From JAGQIB01 sp041393395 (GTDB lineage Bacteria; ARS69), in assembly GCA_041393395.1 (NCBI GenBank), contig JAWKKG010000004.1, positions 186,001 through 250,000 of the forward strand: a stretch of 64,000 nt of DNA, written 5' to 3'. Position 1 is the stretch's first letter, and the number at the start of each line of letters is the position of its first letter. Position numbers and translations under genes: made by a program. Positions 48,616 through 57,352 of the stretch are shown here, one piece after another. The notes beneath the pieces were generated by a model that did no database searches, was not told where the DNA came from, and saw only the letters and a program-made list of their open reading frames with translations.

Positions 48616-50358
48616 CTATCGGTACAGCGACTTGATCTTGCCCCACGTCGCGGACTCGACCGAAGCGACCGTCTCGCAGGTGCACTCCGTGCCGTCGGCG
48701 GCCGCGCCGCGGTTGAGCCGACCCGGTTCGCTGTCGATGCAAGTCGAATTCACGCCCGGACTGCAGTCCTGCAGCGTGTACGTCGTGGGCGGCGACTGAC
48801 AGTATAGCGGATCCACGTTCTGGAAGTTCAGCGCGGAGGCCGTGATCGCGTCCACGCAGCGGGATCCGACGACGGCGTCCGCCGTGTTTCCGGACTCGAG
48901 CTGGGCGATCGAACAGTCGATGCGCGGGGACCCCGTCTGAGCGAGCGAACCACCGCGCTTGCATCGGATGGCCGCCCCTTGCGGACTGTGGGAGATGATC
49001 GTGCCGCCGACCGTCGCCACGCGGAGCGCTCCCATCGCGAGAAGGGTCATGCCGCCTCCCGGGGCGCCGGTGGCATCGTTGGGGCCGGTCGCCGTGCAGC
49101 CGTAGACGTTGCAATTCCGGACGAACGACTCGCGCAGGAGCGCCGTCTGCGAGGCACGGATGGCGAGGCCACCGCCGTCGCTCGACGTGCAGTTCTCGAA
49201 GACCGACTCCACGATGTCGTAGCCGCTGTGGAGGAGATAGAGACCGCCGCCCAGCGAATCGGAGCCGCAGCCCGTGAAGCGGACGCGTTCGATCGCGCCG
49301 TCGCAGAGCTCGAAGCTGAGTCCTCCGCCGGTCCCGTTCACGCCGTCGCCCGAGAGGCAGTCCGTGAACGACGCCGCCGAGGGGAAGGCCGCCGCGTCCT
49401 GGCCGAGCACGTCGATCGTGGACTGGTAGCCGTAGATCCCGCCGCCCTGGATGGCGCTCGTGCACTCGCTGAAACGCACGTCCGTAAGGCCGAGATCGCA
49501 GTAGTGCAACACCGCGATGCCACCCCCGCGAGTCGCGCTGCAGCGATTCAGATCGACGTCCGTGATCGAGGCGATGCCTTCGTCCTTGAGCCAGATGCCG
49601 CCGCCGAAGCCCGCGGTGCAGTCCTCCACGGTGCCTCCGTTCATCGCGAAGCCGGACGGGACGAACTGCAGGCAGACTCCGCCTCCGCCTTCGGTCGCGG
49701 TGCAGTCGCGGATCACGTTGTTGTTCAGTGTCGCGGCACTGCGGAACACGTACACGCCGCCGCCGACGGTGCGCGCCGAGCAGTTCTCGATCGTATTGCC
49801 GCTCAGGGTGACCGCGGAGTTCTCGATCCGGAATCCACCGCCCGCGCCGAGCGACGCGTTGTCGTGGATCCAGTTGTTCTCGAACCGCGCGACCGAGCCG
49901 CCGTACACGTACACGCCACCGGACGCGCCGGCGTTCAGGTTCTGTCGGATCTCGTTGTTCGCGATGACCGGCGCGCCGCCGTGGACCACGATTCCGGCCG
50001 CACCGTCGCCGCCCGCACCCGTGAGCACGAAGCCGTCGATGCGGGTGGCCGAGCCCACGGTGGGGACGAGCACCGGCGTGGCGCTGCCCGAGCCCGTGAT
50101 GATCGTGGGGTTGGCCTGCGGATCACGATTGCCGTCCGAGAAAGACGCGTCGTAGCCGCCGAGCAACTCCACGGCGTTCACGAGCGTGACCTGCTCCGCG
50201 TACGTGCCGGCCTCGACGAGGACTCGGTCGCCGGGCGCCGCCGAGGCCAGAGCGGCCGCGATGGATTGCCCCGGAGAGACGGTGATGTCCGCGGCGGCGG
50301 CCGGCCGGGCCAGGATCGTGAACGCGAGCGCCAGAGCGGCGGCAGTCTTCGTGGTCAT
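48616..50358 (-). CDS. Secreted right-handed beta-helix protein with VESATW-type C-terminal tail
   Basis: A 580-aa exported protein. The signal peptide (1-22) ends in PAAAA; then a polymorphic-outer-membrane/pectate-lyase-like entry (ITVSPGQSIAAALASAAPGDRVLVEAGTYAEQVTL) and about 15 repeats of the form NxIRDCTATEGGGGVCL or FENCTSSDGGGLAI, giving parallel beta-helix turns with many Cys, Asn and Gly. No catalytic residues are recognised; adhesion or surface structure is likely. After CTCET the chain ends SVESATWGKIKSLYR, a tail almost identical to that of the protein at 57525-58244 and possibly a sorting signal. ATG at 50358 follows GAGGAGA. It is the first gene of a pair with the diheme cytochrome. 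Confidence 0.9.
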   Translation of the reverse strand: MTTKTAAALALAFTILARPAAAADITVSPGQSIAAALASAAPGDRVLVEAGTYAEQVTLVNAVELLGGYDASFSDGNRDPQANPTIITGSGSATPVLVPTVGSATRIDGFVLTGAGGDGAAGIVVHGGAPVIANNEIRQNLNAGASGGVYVYGGSVARFENNWIHDNASLGAGGGFRIENSAVTLSGNTIENCSARTVGGGVYVFRSAATLNNNVIRDCTATEGGGGVCLQFVPSGFAMNGGTVEDCTAGFGGGIWLKDEGIASITDVDLNRCSATRGGGIAVLHYCDLGLTDVRFSECTSAIQGGGIYGYQSTIDVLGQDAAAFPSAASFTDCLSGDGVNGTGGGLSFELCDGAIERVRFTGCGSDSLGGGLYLLHSGYDIVESVFENCTSSDGGGLAIRASQTALLRESFVRNCNVYGCTATGPNDATGAPGGGMTLLAMGALRVATVGGTIISHSPQGAAIRCKRGGSLAQTGSPRIDCSIAQLESGNTADAVVGSRCVDAITASALNFQNVDPLYCQSPPTTYTLQDCSPGVNSTCIDSEPGRLNRGAAADGTECTCETVASVESATWGKIKSLYR

Positions 50359-50503
50359 GACCGATTTCTCCTCGGAGTGAGCAATGGCCCGCAGCCTATC
50401 ACAGCACCCAGGTCCTTCCAAGCCGGGCGAAGGGCCGGAAAGGCCCGTCTCAGGCCCTCCTATCCGCCCGGAACGGAAAATCGTCAAGTCGCGCACTTTT
50501 TCG

Positions 50504-50533
50504 TTGGAGACCCGGACAAGTGTATGGTACTAG
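50504..50533 (+). promoter_or_regulatory. Weak promoter candidate before the unrecognised 452-aa gene
   Basis: TTGGAG (50504-50509), an 18-nt spacer and TACTAG (50528-50533) sit in the least GC-rich part of the 229-nt divergent gap between the beta-helix gene and the 452-aa gene. Match to consensus is modest; no convincing promoter was seen for the beta-helix gene in the other direction. Confidence 0.25.
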
Positions 50534-50587
50534 ACATTCGTCCGGCGGCGAGAAGGTCGCCGCGGAATCCGACGCGAGGTGGGGATG

Positions 50588-51946
50588 ATGGCGGGGACGA
50601 CGGTGAAGAAGACGGGCGGGACGAAGGCGAGCCGAGGAAACGGCCGGAGGAAGGCGGGCCGGGCGGTTCTCGCCCCGCGCGTCATCCTGCCGGGGGCGCT
50701 GGGTGCTCCCGCGACCGCCGACGTCGACGAGATCGCGCCCCAGGCGGTCCCCAGTTCGATCGATGGTTCGATCGATGGCCCGACCGACGAAGAGCGGAAT
50801 CGGATCGTGCGGGAGCGGACCCGGGCGACCGAGCGCTACGGCGCGGACTGGGTCGCTGCGGTCGAAGCGCTCGCCGTCCGCCTGCGGAAGGCCGGTGTGC
50901 CGGCCCGTGTCGCGAGTCCGCAGCTCGCGGACTCGGCTTGGCTGCGCTCTCTCGGCTGGGCGGGTCCGGACCACGAGGCGCTTCGCTGGCGCGGCGGCAC
51001 GCTGAGCTGGGTGCTCCGCGTGGCGCCGGGAGCCGGTGAGTGGGTGCGCGAGGTCGTGGATGGCGCCCCCGGGCTTTCGCGAGGCGGGGTGCCCACGCTG
51101 GTGGTGGAGGAGAGTGCGCTCGCGTTCCTTCCGGTCGTCGAAGGCACCGGGCGGTGGCCGTCCGCGGAGGCGTGGCGACATGCGGCGCGCGTCGTGACCC
51201 CGGGAAGTGCGCCGGGAAGAGGAACGTCGTGCTCCGGAGTGTCGGTGGGCGCTCCCGAGTCGCTCGAAGATCTCGTGCAGACACTGGCGACGCCGAGCGC
51301 GCCGGGGCGGGCGAACCCGGCGGGTGATCACGTCGCGATGCGGGCGCGCGATCTGTACGAAGCGGCGCGCGCCTGGGCGTCGAATCCGGCGGCGTTCTGG
51401 CTCGTGGAACGGGCGGCGCTCGAGCTACCCGAATCGGAGGCGGCCGCCCGCGCGGTGAATCGCGGATTGCCGGTGCGGCGGGCGTGCGTCGAGCGGAGTG
51501 GATTGATGGCGCGGGTCGAGTCGAGCGGGATTCGTCTCGGTCTGCTGGATCAGGAGTCGCGGGATCGCCGCCTCGTCGGCGGTACGCGGAATGTGGCCGC
51601 GGCCGTGGCCGTCGTCGAGGAACGCGCGTCGACGGGTGGGTTCGCGGACTCGGCGGACTTCCTTCGTCGCCTGCGCCGCCGCGGTGTCACGTGGCGCGAC
51701 CTCGCGGCCTTCGCTCTGGGCGGTGCGCTGCGGGCTCTGCAAGAGAAGGAAGAGAAGAACGGATCGAACGGTTTTGACGAGCTGCGGGGATCGCTGCTCC
51801 GGAACGTTGCGGGTCGAGGACTCGCGGCGGTCGCACTCGTGGCGGTGCGATCGCAGGTTGCTTCCGGAGCGCGGGAGGCGACCCCGCGCTCGTCGAAGTC
51901 TCGCTCGCGGGTGGCCTGGCGTGTGCCGGTGCCCGCGGGTTGGTAG
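50588..51946 (+). CDS. Unrecognised soluble protein with basic termini (452 aa)
   Basis: I do not recognise this family. The first 30 residues are Lys/Arg/Gly-rich (KKTGGTKASRGNGRRKAGR) and the last 25 are again basic (SSKSRSRVAWRVPVPAGW), suggesting nucleic-acid contact; no signal peptide or membrane helix is seen. The middle has EALAVRLRKAGVPARVASPQLADSAWLRSLGW near 85-115, a helical stretch AMRARDLYEAARAWASNPAAFWLVERAALELP near 255-285 and VTWRDLAAFALGGALRALQEKEEK near 375-395. ATG at 50588 is chosen with GAGGT 7 nt upstream; ATG at 50585 and GTG at 50579 are alternatives. It lies upstream of lexA on the same strand but 359 nt away. A DNA-repair or DNA-binding role is conceivable only from that position. 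Confidence 0.75.
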   Translation: MAGTTVKKTGGTKASRGNGRRKAGRAVLAPRVILPGALGAPATADVDEIAPQAVPSSIDGSIDGPTDEERNRIVRERTRATERYGADWVAAVEALAVRLRKAGVPARVASPQLADSAWLRSLGWAGPDHEALRWRGGTLSWVLRVAPGAGEWVREVVDGAPGLSRGGVPTLVVEESALAFLPVVEGTGRWPSAEAWRHAARVVTPGSAPGRGTSCSGVSVGAPESLEDLVQTLATPSAPGRANPAGDHVAMRARDLYEAARAWASNPAAFWLVERAALELPESEAAARAVNRGLPVRRACVERSGLMARVESSGIRLGLLDQESRDRRLVGGTRNVAAAVAVVEERASTGGFADSADFLRRLRRRGVTWRDLAAFALGGALRALQEKEEKNGSNGFDELRGSLLRNVAGRGLAAVALVAVRSQVASGAREATPRSSKSRSRVAWRVPVPAGW

Positions 51947-52305
51947 TCGCACGCGAGTTGGAATGTCCCGCTTCGGTCGGAAGCGGGGGGCGGCAAATCC
52001 TTTCCTGCCTCTCATCGTGATTGCCCACACACCTTGAGGCCGCCGCCCTCCACTTCCGCCCGCAGCGGGGAACACGGGTTCGCTCCGCAGCGTCGTGAGA
52101 GCGAATCGGATGCGAAAGAAGCGAAAGAGATGGGCGGTTCCGGATGGACGAACGGAACCGAGCACAACAGAATGCAGGGCGACGGGTCGCGGCATCTTGC
52201 ATCACCCCCCGTTCACGGCACCACCCACGTGGCTCCGTCGCCCTGCGAACATCCCACCGGTGAGCTCAGGGCTCGCCGGGCAACCGCCGAGAAGCGGAGG
52301 TCCCG
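51947..52305 (+). other. Non-coding region upstream of lexA
   Basis: A 359-nt stretch without a supportable gene. It holds a perfect 8-bp dyad (52135-52160), a purine-rich run GCGAAAGAAGCGAAAGAGA-like (about 52112-52130) and the lexA ribosome site GGAGG (52294-52298). No clear -35/-10 pair was found. Confidence 0.6.
52135..52160. promoter_or_regulatory. Perfect dyad CGGTTCCG-N10-CGGAACCG, candidate LexA operator
   Basis: CGGTTCCG (52135-52142) and its exact reverse complement CGGAACCG (52153-52160) are separated by 10 nt. The centre-to-centre spacing is about two helical turns, as for a dimeric HTH repressor such as LexA, which usually controls its own gene. The half-sites contain the GTTC/GAAC core known from several non-enterobacterial LexA boxes. 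It lies 146 nt before the lexA ATG. Confidence 0.4.
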
Positions 52306-52917
52306 ATGACCGACGAGTTGACTCCTCGACAGGCCGAGATCCTCGACTACCTCCGCGCAGCGATCGAGGGGCGCGGCATGCCGCCGACGATCCGCGAGAT
52401 CGGTCAGGAGTTCGGCATCCGCTCCACGAAGGGGGTGGAGGATCACCTCGCCGCGCTCGAGCGCAAGGGCTACATCCGGCGCGAACGGAACAAGTCGCGC
52501 GCGATCGAGATCTCCGATCGTCCGGACCTGTCGGGCGCACGCGTGCTGCCGCTCCTCGGTCGCATCGCGGCCGGCGCCCCGACGCTCGCGGTGGAGAACC
52601 AGTCCGGAACGTTCGTGATGGACGAGTCCCTCGTGGGCAGCGGCCAGACCTTCATGCTCCGGGTCGCCGGAGACTCCATGAAGAACGCGTCCATCCTGGA
52701 TGGCGACCTCGTGGTCGTCCGCGTGCAGGAGTCGGCGAAGAACGGCGAGATCGTCGCCGCCCGCGTGGGGGACGAGGCCACGGTCAAGCGGTTCTGGCGC
52801 GAGGCGGGCGGGATCCGGCTGCTGGCGGAGAACGAGGCTTACGACCCGATCGTGGTCGACCCGGACGAGGACTTCGCGGTGCTCGGCAAGGTCGTGGGAG
52901 TGTTCCGGCAGATCTAG
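52306..52917 (+). CDS. lexA: LexA repressor (SOS response)
   Basis: A 203-aa LexA. The winged-helix domain (about 5-65; LTPRQAEILDYL, PTIREIGQEFGIRSTKGVEDHLAALERKGYI) matches the family closely. Self-cleavage is expected between Ala89 and Gly90 in GRIAAGAP, with Ser124 (GDSM) and Lys161 (EATVK) as the catalytic dyad, so the protein should be inactivated by RecA filaments in the normal way. ATG at 52306 follows CGGAGGTC. A dyad upstream may be its own operator. Downstream lies a duplicated copy of its 3' end and the tRNA-Glu gene. Confidence 0.98.
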   Translation: MTDELTPRQAEILDYLRAAIEGRGMPPTIREIGQEFGIRSTKGVEDHLAALERKGYIRRERNKSRAIEISDRPDLSGARVLPLLGRIAAGAPTLAVENQSGTFVMDESLVGSGQTFMLRVAGDSMKNASILDGDLVVVRVQESAKNGEIVAARVGDEATVKRFWREAGGIRLLAENEAYDPIVVDPDEDFAVLGKVVGVFRQI

Positions 52918-52951
52918 GCCGGCGGATCCGGGCCGGCAGATCTGGCCGGCG
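52905..52951. repeat. Imperfect direct repeat duplicating the lexA 3' end
   Basis: CCGGCAGATCTAGGCCGGCG (52905-52924, containing the lexA TAG) recurs as CCGGCAGATCTGGCCGGCG (52933-52951), a 28-nt period with one base deleted. Further degenerate GCCGGCG/GATC units continue to about 52970. Confidence 0.8.
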
Positions 52952-53005
52952 AGTCCTGGGCCGCGGATCGGGGGAGGCGCCGCCCACTACCGCTCCCGGG
53001 CCGCG

Positions 53006-53035
53006 TTGACAGACCGCGCGGGGGGCTGGTACCTT
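53006..53035 (+). promoter_or_regulatory. Promoter of the tRNA-Glu gene
   Basis: A perfect -35 TTGACA (53006-53011), an 18-nt spacer and TACCTT (53030-53035) lie just before the tRNA, predicting a start about 20 nt upstream of the mature 5' end. Position and quality make this the most convincing promoter in the window. Confidence 0.7.
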
Positions 53036-53064
53036 GCCGCGTCCCACCTGAGCGCTTTCTGCGC

Positions 53065-53140
<76 letters not shown>

Positions 53141-53226
53141 TTTCTCCTCGTGTCTCGCCCGGCCCCCGCTTGCTAGATTGTCTCCGTCCGGTCGATCGGC
53201 CCTCGAGCTCGTCCCGGAGGCGACGC

Positions 53227-53742
53227 GTGATCCATCGCCCGCCGCGCATGCGGCCCGAGTTCGACGTCCCGGTGTCCGGAGACGGGCGCGCCGTCCTCGT
53301 GCGCCTCCACGAGCTGCTCGGTTCTCCGACGACCGAGTTCCACGGACAGGTCCGCGGCGACTTCGCCTTCGTCCGGCATCCCGAGGAGCGACGTTCGCTC
53401 CTCTCGCCCCACCTGCACCTCGAGCTCCGGGAAACGCCACACGGCACCGTGCTGCACGGGCGCTTCTCGCCTCGCCCCAACGTGTGGACCGGGTTCATGG
53501 CCCTGTTCTTCGTCCTCGCGATGTTCGGGATCGCGGGGCTGGTCTACGGCCTCGCCCAGTGGACCGTGGGTGGTCCCATCTGGGCGATGTGGTCCGCGCC
53601 CGTGAGCGTGGCGCTCATCGCGTTCGTGTATGGAGCCGCGTTCATCGGTCAGGGGCTGAGCACGGACGAGATGTTCGAGCTGCGGTCCTTCGTGGAGCGG
53701 GCGATTCGGGAGTCGGCGGAGGTGCGAGCGACCCACGCTTGA
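53227..53742 (+). CDS. Membrane protein of unknown function (171 aa, two TM helices)
   Basis: Not recognised. Residues 1-85 are soluble and polar (PEFDVPVSGDGRAVLVRLHELLG, FHGQVRGDFAFVRHPEERRSLLSPHLHLEL, with RFSPRPNVW before the membrane), followed by two transmembrane helices (about 90-112 GFMALFFVLAMFGIAGLVYGLA and 118-145 IWAMWSAPVSVALIAFVYGAAFIG) and a short tail EMFELRSFVERAIRESAEV. GTG at 53227 has CGGAGG six bases upstream; ATG at 53248 is possible. It is 87 nt before the M48 protease gene on the same strand and may be functionally linked to it. Confidence 0.82.
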   Translation: MIHRPPRMRPEFDVPVSGDGRAVLVRLHELLGSPTTEFHGQVRGDFAFVRHPEERRSLLSPHLHLELRETPHGTVLHGRFSPRPNVWTGFMALFFVLAMFGIAGLVYGLAQWTVGGPIWAMWSAPVSVALIAFVYGAAFIGQGLSTDEMFELRSFVERAIRESAEVRATHA

Positions 53743-53829
53743 GTTGCGGGGACGGTTGGTGTTGTAATGGCGAAGCTTCGTCTTCCTAACGGGGATCGGA
53801 ACCTCGCCCGCGTCCGGGAGAACGCCCCC

Positions 53830-55974
53830 ATGAGCAGTGAGACGACCACGTCGGAGGTGCTGGGCGGCTTCGAGGGGCGTATCCCGCCGGTACGCGCACC
53901 GATCCGGTACCGCCTGGCCATTCTGCTCGTCGGCGTGGTGATGCTCATCCTCCCGCTGATCTACCTCGCGATCTGTGCGCTCGTGGGATGGGCGGTCGTC
54001 GTCTACGCCGTGCATGGCACGTCCCTGCTGTCCGGGAATCACTTCAACCTCGGCTTCTACTCGGTGCTGGTGTACCTCGGTCCGATCGTGGTCGGGGTGA
54101 TTCTGGTCTTCTTCCTGCTGAAGCCGATCCTCTCCCGACCCGCGCGCGTTGACGCGGATATCGAGATCGATCGGGACGCCGAACCACTGCTCTTCGCGTT
54201 CGTCGAGAAGGTATGCGACACGGTGGGGGCGCCGCGTCCCGGGGGCATCCGGGTCGATTCGGACGCGAACGCTTCGGCGAGTTTCACGCGTGGGGTCGCG
54301 GGGATGGGGCAGCGCGGCCTCACGCTCACGATCGGATTGCCCCTCGTCGCGGGGCTCTCGCAGCAGCAGTTCGCCGGTGTGCTGGCTCACGAGTTCGGGC
54401 ACTTCTCGCAGGGCGCGGGAATGCGGATGAGCCACCTGATTCGCAGGGTCAGTCATTGGTTCACGCGTGTGGTCTACGAACGGGACCAGTTCGATGCCGA
54501 GTTGACTGCGGCTTCGCAGGAGTGGGACTGGCGGGTGAGTTGGATGCTGCTGCTCGCTCGGTTGTTCGTCGGGCTCTCCCGGAGGATTCTCTGGGGGCTG
54601 ATGATGATCGGGCACCTGGTCAGCGCGGTACTGCTCCGTCAGATGGAGTTTGACGCGGATCGCTATCAGGTCCACCTGGCCGGCTCGGACGCGTTCGAGG
54701 CGACCATGCGACGAATCGTGGGGTTGTCGACGGCGCTGGGACACATTCAGTCGGAGCTGGACCACCTTCGCGTCCGGGGGTGGCTTCCGGATGACCTCGC
54801 CCAGCATGTCGCCACTCTTTCGTCGAGTCTCACGCCGCAAGGGACCGAGTCGATGAAGTCGTTCGTGGACGACTCCAAGACGGGCTGGGGGGACACGCAT
54901 CCGGCGCCATCGGCTCGGATCGCGAGAGCTCGTTCGATCGGCGCGGCCGGGGTGTATCGGTCCGAGGCCCCGGCGGCCGTGCTCTTCCGGGACTTCGGGG
55001 AACTCTCGCGGAAGACGACGCAGAAGTTCTACGGAGCGATCTTCGGGGAGTTCGCGTCCGAGCTCGAATTGCGGTCGGTGGACGCGGTCCGGGCGGAGTC
55101 CGAGGAGCGCACCCGAGGGGCGGAGGTGGTGACGAGGTATTTCCTGGGAACCGCCGGACCGATTCGTCCCCTGGCGATCGCGTCGGCGCGAGCGGGCGAG
55201 GCGGTGGGGGAGGATCCGAGGGCGGAGATCGAAGCGTTCCGCGCGAAGATCGCGAGCGGACAGGCGATCTGCCAGGACCAGATGGAGCGGATCACGAAGC
55301 TTTCGGAACTCTATCTGGCGGCACTGCAGGTGGCCGCGCTGCGTGACGCGGGGTTCGAATTGAAGGGGAAGGATCTCGAGGTGCCCGTCTCTTCCGGGGC
55401 CGCCGCGCGCGAGTTCGCAAGAGAGAAACGCAACGAGATGCGGGTTCTGGAGGACGAATCGCTCGAGTTCGAGACGTTGGTGGGACGTCGCCTGGGAGTG
55501 GCGGTGGCCCTCGATGAGAGTGGCGCTCTCCGAGAGCTCACCGGGTTTGCCGAGTCGTGGTCGAACACCATTCCGGACTGGTTCGAACTCGATGCCGCGA
55601 TGCGCGCGCTGATGACGCTCCTGGGGAGCGCCCCCGGGCACGAGCTGCGGGAGTCGTTCTACGCGGCCGTCCTGTCTCACATGGAGGACATCTCGCGGCG
55701 GATGAGCGAGATCTCGGAGTGCAGTGCCACGGTCGAGATCCCCGCGACGCTGGGGACCGGAAAGGCGAACCTGCGAGACTTTCTGATTCCCGGGCTTCCG
55801 GATCCGAAGGACGTCGATGGAGTAATCGATACGGCCCGCGGTGGTGTGAGCCGGACTCACGATCTCCGGTTCCGACTGCTCTCCGCCGTGGCGGAGCGGG
55901 CCGAGCGAGTGGAAGCGGACCTCGGACTCGCGCCGAGTGTCGGCTCCGCTGCTCCGACGTCGGTCGGGGATTGA
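53830..55974 (+). CDS. Membrane-bound M48-family zinc metalloprotease
   Basis: A 714-aa protein with two N-terminal helices (about 28-60 YRLAILLVGVVMLILPLIYLAICALVGW and 78-105), then an M48 peptidase domain: HEFGH near residue 187 (zinc ligands and catalytic Glu), third ligand in MEFDADRYQ near 272. Two hydrophobic stretches (WMLLLARLF, ILWGLMMIGHLVSAVLL) between them are typical of this family. The long C-terminal half (about 330-714) is helical and charged, without a recognised domain, making it longer than HtpX-type proteases. It may degrade membrane or periplasmic proteins. ATG at 53830 is chosen with GGGAG nine bases upstream; an in-frame ATG at 53767 lacks a ribosome site. The 3' end converges on the 412-aa gene with 25 nt between. 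Confidence 0.92.
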   Translation: MSSETTTSEVLGGFEGRIPPVRAPIRYRLAILLVGVVMLILPLIYLAICALVGWAVVVYAVHGTSLLSGNHFNLGFYSVLVYLGPIVVGVILVFFLLKPILSRPARVDADIEIDRDAEPLLFAFVEKVCDTVGAPRPGGIRVDSDANASASFTRGVAGMGQRGLTLTIGLPLVAGLSQQQFAGVLAHEFGHFSQGAGMRMSHLIRRVSHWFTRVVYERDQFDAELTAASQEWDWRVSWMLLLARLFVGLSRRILWGLMMIGHLVSAVLLRQMEFDADRYQVHLAGSDAFEATMRRIVGLSTALGHIQSELDHLRVRGWLPDDLAQHVATLSSSLTPQGTESMKSFVDDSKTGWGDTHPAPSARIARARSIGAAGVYRSEAPAAVLFRDFGELSRKTTQKFYGAIFGEFASELELRSVDAVRAESEERTRGAEVVTRYFLGTAGPIRPLAIASARAGEAVGEDPRAEIEAFRAKIASGQAICQDQMERITKLSELYLAALQVAALRDAGFELKGKDLEVPVSSGAAAREFAREKRNEMRVLEDESLEFETLVGRRLGVAVALDESGALRELTGFAESWSNTIPDWFELDAAMRALMTLLGSAPGHELRESFYAAVLSHMEDISRRMSEISECSATVEIPATLGTGKANLRDFLIPGLPDPKDVDGVIDTARGGVSRTHDLRFRLLSAVAERAERVEADLGLAPSVGSAAPTSVGD

Positions 55975-55999
55975 CGATGGACGATCGACGCCGCCCCGC

Positions 56000-57238
56000 C
56001 TACGCCGGCGGCGGCGGCACGTCGAACGCCATCGCGACCTGACTCCCGTAAAGGGGATACGCGATCGAGCACCGGTACACGCGGAACTGCCGGTCGTCCG
56101 AGCCCGTGCGATCGAAGACGTGGCGCAGCAGGTCCACGTACATCGGGGCGCGCGCGTCGCGCGCGACTCCCGCGCCGCGCCCGAGTGACTGGATGGTCTC
56201 GGCCATTTCGAGACGGTCCCCGTCCCGGGAGCGGTCGTTGATGTCCGCGACGCCTTCGAGCGTGGTGTCGTAGATCAGGAGCTGAGGCTCCCGGCCGGGG
56301 TAGATGTCCTCGTGCACGAGGACGTCGAACAGCAGGGACTTCGTCGGTGCCGAGACTTCCGCGAACACGTGTCCCTTGCGGTCGGAATCGCGGGGAACGT
56401 AGCGCTGCATCTCCCGCTCGTTGACCTCGACCAGCACGAGATCCACGCCGGAGTTCGGTCCGAAGTCACTGCCGGCGAGGTGGTAGTGCACGGACTCGTT
56501 CGCCTGGGAGACCGCGGTCAGCTGGGCCGGAGGTCCGTCGCAGAACTCGTCGAGGCGCGCGTCGTCCAGGTGGAGGATTGGCCGGCCCTCGAGGTTGCGG
56601 GGAACGCGGGGGTCTTCCGCCGCCGCCATGCGCCGGGTGGCGAGCTTGGCCGGGACGTTTGGCCGCAGCCGTTGGAATCCCAGCAGGCCCATGACCCAGA
56701 CGATGTCGATCGTGACGCCGTCGCTTCCCGGGCGCAGCATCACGGTGGAGAGGATGGTCTCGGCCATCAGGCCCTTGAGCTGACTCATCGCCTTGAACAC
56801 GGCCTGCTTGCGGCGCAGCTCGAAGTCGCGGCGCGCCTCGGGCAGCCAGGCGCAGATCATGGCATCGAGCGAGCTGCGATCTCCGGCTTCGACCTGGATG
56901 AGATGCTCGAAGCGATCCACCGCGTCGGACGCGGCCGCGACGACGTCGGCGGAGGCGCCGCGCCGGCCGGCGGCGCGCAGGAGGCGACGCAGGGGATCGG
57001 GGCCCGGCAGGTGGAACGCCACGGCGATCGGATCCCGCATTCGGATCGCCTTGAGCACACGACTCGCGAGGACCTTGTCCAGGCCGAGGCTCTTCGCGAG
57101 CGCCTGGGGGCCCTGGCGAGCGTCGGGGATCTCGTCGAGGGCCGCCGTCAGGGCGGTGGACAGCCGCTGGCCCACGTCGGCCACGGAGGCCTCCAGATGG
57201 CCACCGGTCGGCGCGACGGGGGGAAGGGCGCTGGCCAA
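56000..57238 (-). CDS. Unrecognised 412-aa protein with N-terminal HTH-like segment
   Basis: Not assigned to a family. Residues 36-60 (ARQGPQALAKSLGLDKVLASRVLKAI) look like a helix-turn-helix; then DPIAVAFHLPGPDPLRRLLRAAGRRGAS (about 68-95), helical VDRFEHLIQVEAGDRSSLDAMICAWLPEARRDFELRRKQAVFKAMSQLKG near 108-157, and a larger C-terminal domain with HLDDARLDEFCDGPP, SPTKSLLFDVLVHEDIYPG-like text and FRVYRCSIAYPLYGSQVAMAFDVPPPP at the end. No signal peptide or membrane helix. The start is TTG at 57238, supported by GGGAG six bases upstream; there is no ATG nearby. It may be a transcription regulator with an effector domain. It converges on the M48 gene; its upstream gap contains the promoter of the divergent secreted protein. 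Confidence 0.8.
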   Translation of the reverse strand: MASALPPVAPTGGHLEASVADVGQRLSTALTAALDEIPDARQGPQALAKSLGLDKVLASRVLKAIRMRDPIAVAFHLPGPDPLRRLLRAAGRRGASADVVAAASDAVDRFEHLIQVEAGDRSSLDAMICAWLPEARRDFELRRKQAVFKAMSQLKGLMAETILSTVMLRPGSDGVTIDIVWVMGLLGFQRLRPNVPAKLATRRMAAAEDPRVPRNLEGRPILHLDDARLDEFCDGPPAQLTAVSQANESVHYHLAGSDFGPNSGVDLVLVEVNEREMQRYVPRDSDRKGHVFAEVSAPTKSLLFDVLVHEDIYPGREPQLLIYDTTLEGVADINDRSRDGDRLEMAETIQSLGRGAGVARDARAPMYVDLLRHVFDRTGSDDRQFRVYRCSIAYPLYGSQVAMAFDVPPPPA

Positions 57239-57352
57239 GGGTTTCTCCCGGGAGAGGGACGCTGGAACTCCCTCACAGTAGACGATTTGGGCCGGCTTGC
57301 CCAGCCCCGAATGTATTCCGGGAGGATCTCCGGAGATTTCCCGGAAACTGCC

